Shown here one piece after another: positions 59,774 through 64,000 of a stretch of DNA of 64,000 nt. Below the pieces are notes generated by a model, which was not told the DNA's origin, made no database searches, and saw only the letters and a program-made list of their open reading frames with translations. A program made the translations under genes and the position numbers. This DNA comes from Polaribacter marinus (GTDB taxonomy: Bacteria > Bacteroidota > Bacteroidia > Flavobacteriales > Flavobacteriaceae). The first letter of the stretch is position 1. Every line of letters starts with the position of its first letter. The stretch covers positions 1 through 64,000 of the forward strand of contig NZ_JAKQYM010000006.1 in NCBI RefSeq assembly GCF_022662535.1, written 5' to 3'.

Positions 59774-61228
59774 ATGGAAATTATTTTTCAAGACTTTTCT
59801 ATTTGGCTTCAAGGAATGCTTTTTATTTTAATTGCATACCATACAAGCACTTACTTTTTTACAAAAGATAAGAGTTTTGTAGTTTACGCATTTTATTTAT
59901 TGTTGCTTACTATTTATTTAATTCCTAAAACAAATAGTAAAACCTCAGACTATTTAACCAGTCATTATTCTACTTTTTTTAAAACCTTTAATTGGATTAT
60001 TCAAATCTGGTTTTGGCTAGTTTATACTTGGTTTTCTTTACTTTTTCTAGATGTAAAAAATAAAAGTAAGAAATGGTTTACTATAATGAAAAACTACATA
60101 AAAATTACATTTATAGTAACACTTACCTTCTTTTTAATAGATGTTATCTTTTTAGAAAACACTTATACAGAAAGGTTTTTTATTTATTTTTATACACCAA
60201 TTTCGCTAAGTGTAGTAAGTGCTTTTCTATATGTAATATACATGTTTAAAAATCCACTCAATAAAATTTATGTTATTGGATTAACCACATACCTAACCTT
60301 TTCATTACTTTCTTTATATTTTTCTATAAACAGAGGTTCTTTTATAGAAGAATACATGCTACCCATACACATTTTTATGGTGGGTATTTCTTTAGAAGCG
60401 CTTATTTTTTCTGTTGGATTGGGTTATAAATATCATATCTATAGACAAGAAAGAGACAATTATAATCGTCAATTAATAAATGAGCTACAAAAAAATGAGC
60501 AACTAAAAGACCAACTAAATCAAAAATTGTCAGAAAAAGTAAAAGATCATAAACTTGCAGAAATAGAAGCTTTGTATGAAAATCAAATAAACGAGTTAAA
60601 GCTAACGAGTTTATTAAGTCAAATGAATCCGCATTTTATTTTTAATGCCTTAAATTCTATTAAATTATATATTATAAATAACGAATCTAAAATAGCAGCA
60701 CATTATTTAAATAAATTCTCGAAATTAATTAGAAAAATTTTAGAAGCATCAACCTCAAAAGAAGTTTCATTACAAGAAGAATTAGAAACAATGGATTTAT
60801 ATATGACTATAGAAAACATTCGTTTTTCTAATGAAATAGATTTTAATATTAGTGTAGATGAAAATATTAATCTTACGGCTATTAAAGTACCTCCATTAAT
60901 GCTTCAACCTTTTTTAGAAAATGCTCTTTGGCATGGATTATCTTCTAAAAAATCTGATAAAAAAATTATGCTTTCTATTAATAAAAAAGATAAAACACAC
61001 ATTCAAATTACCATAGAAGATAATGGAATTGGCAGAGAAAGATCTGCAAAAATAAAATTAGAAAAATCTATAAAAAGAAAATCTATAGGAATAAGCTTAA
61101 CAAAAGATAGGCTTACAAATTTTGTAACAACCTTAAAAAATGATTTTTCTATTACTTATGAAGACTTATTTGATAAAAACAAAAAAGCTATAGGAACAAA
61201 GGTTATTTTAAAAATTCCTTTATTTTAA
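59774..61228 (+). CDS. LytS-family sensor histidine kinase with multi-TM input domain
   Basis: A 484-residue kinase beginning one base after the previous stop. Residues 1-215 hold about seven hydrophobic helices, similar to 7TM sensor (7TMR-DISM-like) modules but without an extracellular domain. A coiled coil follows (about 220-275). The catalytic His is H287 in Q-M-N-P-H-F-I-F-N-A-L-N-S-I-K, and I-E-D-N-G-I-G-R is in the ATPase. The core matches the previous kinase at most positions, so a kinase-core duplication joined to a new sensor is likely. Both kinases probably phosphorylate the same regulator or form mixed dimers. Confidence 0.92.
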   Translation: MEIIFQDFSIWLQGMLFILIAYHTSTYFFTKDKSFVVYAFYLLLLTIYLIPKTNSKTSDYLTSHYSTFFKTFNWIIQIWFWLVYTWFSLLFLDVKNKSKKWFTIMKNYIKITFIVTLTFFLIDVIFLENTYTERFFIYFYTPISLSVVSAFLYVIYMFKNPLNKIYVIGLTTYLTFSLLSLYFSINRGSFIEEYMLPIHIFMVGISLEALIFSVGLGYKYHIYRQERDNYNRQLINELQKNEQLKDQLNQKLSEKVKDHKLAEIEALYENQINELKLTSLLSQMNPHFIFNALNSIKLYIINNESKIAAHYLNKFSKLIRKILEASTSKEVSLQEELETMDLYMTIENIRFSNEIDFNISVDENINLTAIKVPPLMLQPFLENALWHGLSSKKSDKKIMLSINKKDKTHIQITIEDNGIGRERSAKIKLEKSIKRKSIGISLTKDRLTNFVTTLKNDFSITYEDLFDKNKKAIGTKVILKIPLF

Positions 61229-61789
61229 ATGTTTTTCTGCTACTTTTTCTAATTCATCATACCAATTTTGTCCAAATTTTCTTACTAACGCTTGTTTTAC
61301 AAATTTGTAAATTGGTACTTGTAGTTCTTTTCCAAGAGAGCAAGCATCATCACAAATTTCCCATTTATGATAATTAACTGCAGAAAACTCACTATAATCT
61401 TTTACTCTAATAGGATATAAATGGCAAGAAACTGGTTTTTTCCAATCAATTTCTCCTTGATTATACGCTTCTTCAATGGCACAAAGAGCAGTGTTTTTCT
61501 CATCAAAGATTACGTATGCACAATCTGCGCCATTTATTAAAGGCGTTTCTAATTCACCCCATTCACTAGTAACCCAAGTTCCTTCTTTTTCAATGACCTC
61601 TATTCCTTCTTTACGTAAAAAAGGTTTTACTTTCGGATAAATGTCTTCCAAGATCTTTGTCTCTTCTTTATCTAGAGGTGCTCCCGCTTCGCCATCTACA
61701 CAGCAAGCGCCTTTGCAGGCAGATAAATTACAAACAAAATCTTTTTCTATAATATCTTCTGAAACTATTGTTTTTCCTAGTTGAAACAT
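61220..61789 (-). CDS. DUF3109 family Cys-rich protein
   Basis: A 189-residue soluble protein starting M-F-Q-L-G-K-T-I at 61789; the six-residue in-frame extension is not conserved in the family as I know it. Cysteines occur in C-N-L-S-A-C-K-G-A-C-C near 21-31, in S-C-H-L-Y-P near 126-131 and in C-D-D-A-C near 148-152, resembling the YkgJ-type metal- or Fe-S-binding Cys pattern. The function is unknown. Its 3' end overlaps the second kinase gene by 9 bases in convergent orientation. Confidence 0.88.
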   Translation of the reverse strand: MFQLGKTIVSEDIIEKDFVCNLSACKGACCVDGEAGAPLDKEETKILEDIYPKVKPFLRKEGIEVIEKEGTWVTSEWGELETPLINGADCAYVIFDEKNTALCAIEEAYNQGEIDWKKPVSCHLYPIRVKDYSEFSAVNYHKWEICDDACSLGKELQVPIYKFVKQALVRKFGQNWYDELEKVAEKHLK

Positions 61790-61847
61790 ATTGCAAAAAT
61801 AGGGCATTTTTTTTTTATTATTTTACCTTTTGCTAAAGTTAGTTGAC

Positions 61848-61855
61848 TAATTTTG
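61848..61855 (+). promoter_or_regulatory. -7-like element of marC
   Basis: TAATTTTG, 19 bases upstream of the ATG at 61875; the nearest TTG (61830) is 15 bases upstream, shorter than optimal. Confidence 0.4.
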
Positions 61856-61874
61856 CAAAATAAAATAGACTACT

Positions 61875-62459
61875 ATGAATTTTAATTTTAAAGAAATTTT
61901 TACTGCCTTTATGGTTTTATTTGCAGTAATAGATATTATTGGAAGTATTCCTATTATTATTGATTTACGAAAGAAAGTGGGTCATATTCAATCAGAAAAA
62001 GCATCTTTAATTGCAGGTGTTATTATGATTATTTTCTTGTTTTTAGGACAGAGTTTATTAGGGTTAATTGGCATTGATGTAAATTCTTTTGCCGTTGCCG
62101 GTTCTTTTATTTTATTTTTTATTGCTTTAGAAATGATTTTAGGAATTACATTATATAAAGACAATGAAGATAGTGGAGCAATTACAGCTTCTGTTTTCCC
62201 TCTTGCTTTTCCTTTAATTGCAGGACCAGGAAGTTTGACAACATTACTTTCTTTACGTGCAGAATTTCATATAGAAAACATTATTACTGCGGTTTTATTA
62301 AACGTAATATTAATTTATATTGTATTAAAAACATCGTCTAAAATAGAAAGGTTAATTGGACCTAACGGAATACTAATTATTAGAAAAGTATTTGGAGTAA
62401 TTTTATTAGCCATTGCTGTAAAACTTTTTGCTCATAATATTAAAGCCTTATTTGTTTAA
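61875..62459 (+). CDS. marC: MarC family integral membrane protein
   Basis: A 194-residue protein with six hydrophobic helices, the layout of the UPF0056/MarC family (helices about 9-25, 42-63, 66-88, 107-126, 137-153 and 168-190). Family signs are D-I-I-G-S-I-P-I near 19-26 and A-F-P-L-I-A-G-P-G-S-L-T-T near 115-127. It was once thought to control multiple antibiotic resistance, but that was not confirmed; function remains unclear. It is followed after one base by the FAD-protein gene, probably cotranscribed. Confidence 0.9.
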   Translation: MNFNFKEIFTAFMVLFAVIDIIGSIPIIIDLRKKVGHIQSEKASLIAGVIMIIFLFLGQSLLGLIGIDVNSFAVAGSFILFFIALEMILGITLYKDNEDSGAITASVFPLAFPLIAGPGSLTTLLSLRAEFHIENIITAVLLNVILIYIVLKTSSKIERLIGPNGILIIRKVFGVILLAIAVKLFAHNIKALFV

Positions 62460-62460
62460 T

Positions 62461-63066
62461 ATGAATTTTGATGTTTTAATAATTGGAGGAGGGGTTTCTG
62501 CAATGCAATGTGCGTTGGTTTTAGGATCTGCAAAAAACAAATCTTTTGCATCAAACAAAAACATTGGCATAATAATAAATCAAAAATCTTCTCATTTACA
62601 AAACGCTCTTTTTAATAACGTTTTAGGTTTATCTCCTAAAACGTTGGGACAAGATATTTTAATTGAAGGAAAAGAACAATTATCAACCTTATATCCACAT
62701 ATTTCTCAAATAGAAAACGAAAAAGTTTGTTCTATTGATGATTGTAAAAGTGGTTATAAAGTAATTACAAATAAAAGTATTTATGAATCTAAAATTGTAA
62801 TTGTTGCTTTAAATTACTCAAAACCTTTTACAATTGAAGGTTTAAACCATTTTATTGAACCACATCAAAAAGCAAATCCAACAAAAGATAGAATTCAACT
62901 TAAGAACAAAGATCATTTTATAAAAAAAGGATTGTATTGTTGCGGAACAATTGCTGGTCATAGAAGTCAATTTGCAATTGCTGCCGGAAGTGGCGCTTCT
63001 GTTGCAACAGATATTTTAACACTTTGGAATGATGGAAACCATGTTAAAGTTCATGATAAGGTTTAA
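62461..63066 (+). CDS. Short FAD/NAD(P)-binding oxidoreductase-like protein
   Basis: A 201-residue protein. The start at 62461 (M-N-F-D-V-L-I-I-G-G-G-V-S) begins two bases after the marC stop; an ATG at 62428 would overlap marC. The Rossmann motif G-G-G-V-S-A at 9-14 binds FAD. The C-terminal G-L-Y-C-C-G-T-I-A-G-H-R-S-Q-F and the A-A-G-S-G-A-S-V-A-T helix match the FAD-contact end of thioredoxin-reductase-like enzymes. The family's middle NADPH domain and CxxC are missing, so it is much shorter than typical members. An active role with another reductant is possible. Confidence 0.8.
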   Translation: MNFDVLIIGGGVSAMQCALVLGSAKNKSFASNKNIGIIINQKSSHLQNALFNNVLGLSPKTLGQDILIEGKEQLSTLYPHISQIENEKVCSIDDCKSGYKVITNKSIYESKIVIVALNYSKPFTIEGLNHFIEPHQKANPTKDRIQLKNKDHFIKKGLYCCGTIAGHRSQFAIAAGSGASVATDILTLWNDGNHVKVHDKV

Positions 63067-63410
63067 ATTAGACTGCAGTAACTTATTCAATATCTTTTAA
63101 AGTATCTCTTTCCTTCTTCTTTATCAAGAAACTTCAATCACTCTTTTTTTTAGAAGAGACACCTTCTAAAACACAACTATCATTAATCTATTTATTGATA
63201 TTTTTATAATTATAATCTTATCTAAAACATCTAAAAAGACTCACTATAAAAACTTTTTTTATCCTTAATTACTCAGATTAAGGATTTTACCTATTGAACA
63301 AGCTTAAATAGTTATATATGTTTGTAGAGTAATATTAAACTTAATGTTATTATTTATTAACCCCCACTTTTGCAGAAAACAATTTCTATGAAAGTTTTAA
63401 ATTATTTATT
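63067..63410. other. Intergenic region upstream of the secreted 144-aa gene
   Basis: A 344-base gap. It contains a 9-bp inverted repeat (63261-63269 with 63277-63285), possibly a terminator of the marC transcript, and the promoter at 63294-63324. The rest shows no gene. Confidence 0.55.
63294..63324 (+). promoter_or_regulatory. Promoter of the secreted 144-aa protein gene
   Basis: TTG at 63294-63296, 20-base spacer and TATGTTTG at 63317-63324; the leader to the ATG at 63411 is about 80 bases and contains a tiny upstream frame (63388-63414). Confidence 0.65.
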
Positions 63411-63845
63411 ATGAAAAAATTACATTTATTTTTTACACTTGCAATAATCGCTTTTTCAATCCAAGGTCAAGAATTAGCAATGAACACTCCTAGTAATTAC
63501 TCAAACAATATTACTAGTGAAGCTACAAGCTCCGCAATAGTTCCTTTATTAACAAAAACAACCTACACATATAAGTATCATGGAAATGATGTTTTAGTAA
63601 TCTTTACAGACAATGAACATATAGAGTACTTTAATAATAAAAAACACTTTATTAAATCTAGTTTGGTATGGACATCTAATGACGAATGTTATATGACTAT
63701 AGAAGACTCTAATTTACCCAACTTTCCTTTTAGTAATGGTACTAAATTAAACATGAAAATCACAAAAATTAAACGTGGTTATATTTTTTACGAATCGACT
63801 TTAGGTGGCAGAAGCTGGACTGGTAAAATGAAAAAACTAAACTAA
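63411..63845 (+). CDS. Secreted protein of unknown function, 144 residues
   Basis: A signal peptide at 1-19 (ends I-Q-G-Q) is followed by a Ser/Thr/Asn-rich linker (20-50) and a mostly beta domain (50-144) with alternating strands (Y-T-Y-K-Y-H-G-N-D-V-L-V-I-F and Y-E-S-T-L-G-G-R-S-W). I do not recognise a family; lipocalin-like small exported proteins of Bacteroidota look similar. It has its own promoter. The start may be coupled to an upstream 8-codon frame whose TGA overlaps the ATG. Confidence 0.7.
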   Translation: MKKLHLFFTLAIIAFSIQGQELAMNTPSNYSNNITSEATSSAIVPLLTKTTYTYKYHGNDVLVIFTDNEHIEYFNNKKHFIKSSLVWTSNDECYMTIEDSNLPNFPFSNGTKLNMKITKIKRGYIFYESTLGGRSWTGKMKKLN

Positions 63846-63900
63846 AATTTAAATACAATTAAAAGTTGTATCTAAATAAGTATTAAAATTCCCCTAAGCT

Positions 63901-64000
63901 ATGAAAAAATTATTTTTACTTATTTGTTGTTTTCTTTTTGTGCTTCCTAGTTACGGACAAAACAACATAGAAATCTCTTTGCAACAAGATGTAAGATTAA
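63901..64000 (+). CDS. Start of a secreted protein, cut by the window edge
   Basis: An ATG at 63901 opens a frame to the window end: M-K-K-L-F-L-L-I-C-C-F-L-F-V-L-P-S-Y-G-Q then N-N-I-E-I-S-L. This is a clear signal peptide with cleavage after about residue 19-20. Nothing can be said about the mature protein. The 55-base gap from the previous gene suggests the same transcript or a close promoter. Confidence 0.65.
   Translation, partial: MKKLFLLICCFLFVLPSYGQNNIEISLQQDVRL

Overview
The window reads as one contiguous chromosomal segment of a marine-type Flavobacteriaceae bacterium (Bacteroidota), close to Polaribacter or Tenacibaculum in gene content. The evidence is the AT-rich base composition, the type IX secretion (T9SS) translocon SprA with three cargo proteins ending in T9SS sorting domains, promoters of the Bacteroidota type (TTG, about 19-20 bp, TAnnTTTG), a short Dxs, and the DUF5686, DUF3109 and DUF2975 families. 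I found no rRNA, tRNA, insertion sequence, prophage or CRISPR array. Genus assignment is inference.

Layout. 1-3.7 kb is a small accessory stretch: DUF2007 protein, UmuD-like protein without UmuC, aspartyl-protease/PDZ lipoprotein, DUF2975 plus HTH pair, ankyrin protein. 3.7-18.6 kb holds an S9 peptidase, tadA with a 54-aa membrane-protein gene upstream, dxs, a T9SS-exported propeller/PA protein, dgt, a thioredoxin-like lipoprotein, an unrecognised gene, a candidate small RNA (about 14.87-14.98 kb) and nrdB-nrdA. 18.9-24 kb holds a cold-shock gene, ctaA, moaE and moaD (separated by an oppositely oriented gene) and a DUF5686 outer-membrane protein. 24-35.5 kb is co-oriented: maeB, ruvA, sprA, gcvH, a VanZ-like gene and tonB. 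35.8-40 kb holds small housekeeping genes, an MscS channel, tsaB and a TolC-family protein. 40-45.1 kb is a respiratory cluster for cytochrome oxidase assembly (ctaB, two subunit-III proteins, subunit IV, a Cys-poor SCO-like protein, SCO, DUF420, a small CxxC protein). 45.3-49.5 kb holds an outer-membrane barrel with a TonB-C-like N-terminus, a hexapeptide acetyltransferase, deoC and a second tonB. 49.6-61.2 kb holds two very large T9SS-secreted proteins followed by a LytTR response regulator and two LytS-type kinases. 61.2-64 kb holds DUF3109, marC, a short FAD protein and two secreted proteins, the last cut by the window edge.

The most interesting unit is 49.6-61.2 kb. The two T9SS cargo genes share a promoter-upstream element with two direct half-sites exactly 21 bp apart, the geometry expected for LytTR regulators, at the same distance from a shared -7-like element. 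A related element precedes the LytTR regulator gene itself. The two kinases have nearly identical catalytic cores but different input modules, and the two cargo genes share their 3' ends including the terminator. I read this as a self-contained sensory and secretion module, but that link is inference. Other second-look items are the candidate small RNA, the TonB-C/outer-membrane-barrel fusion, a terminator located inside the convergent tsaB gene, and an orphan UmuD.
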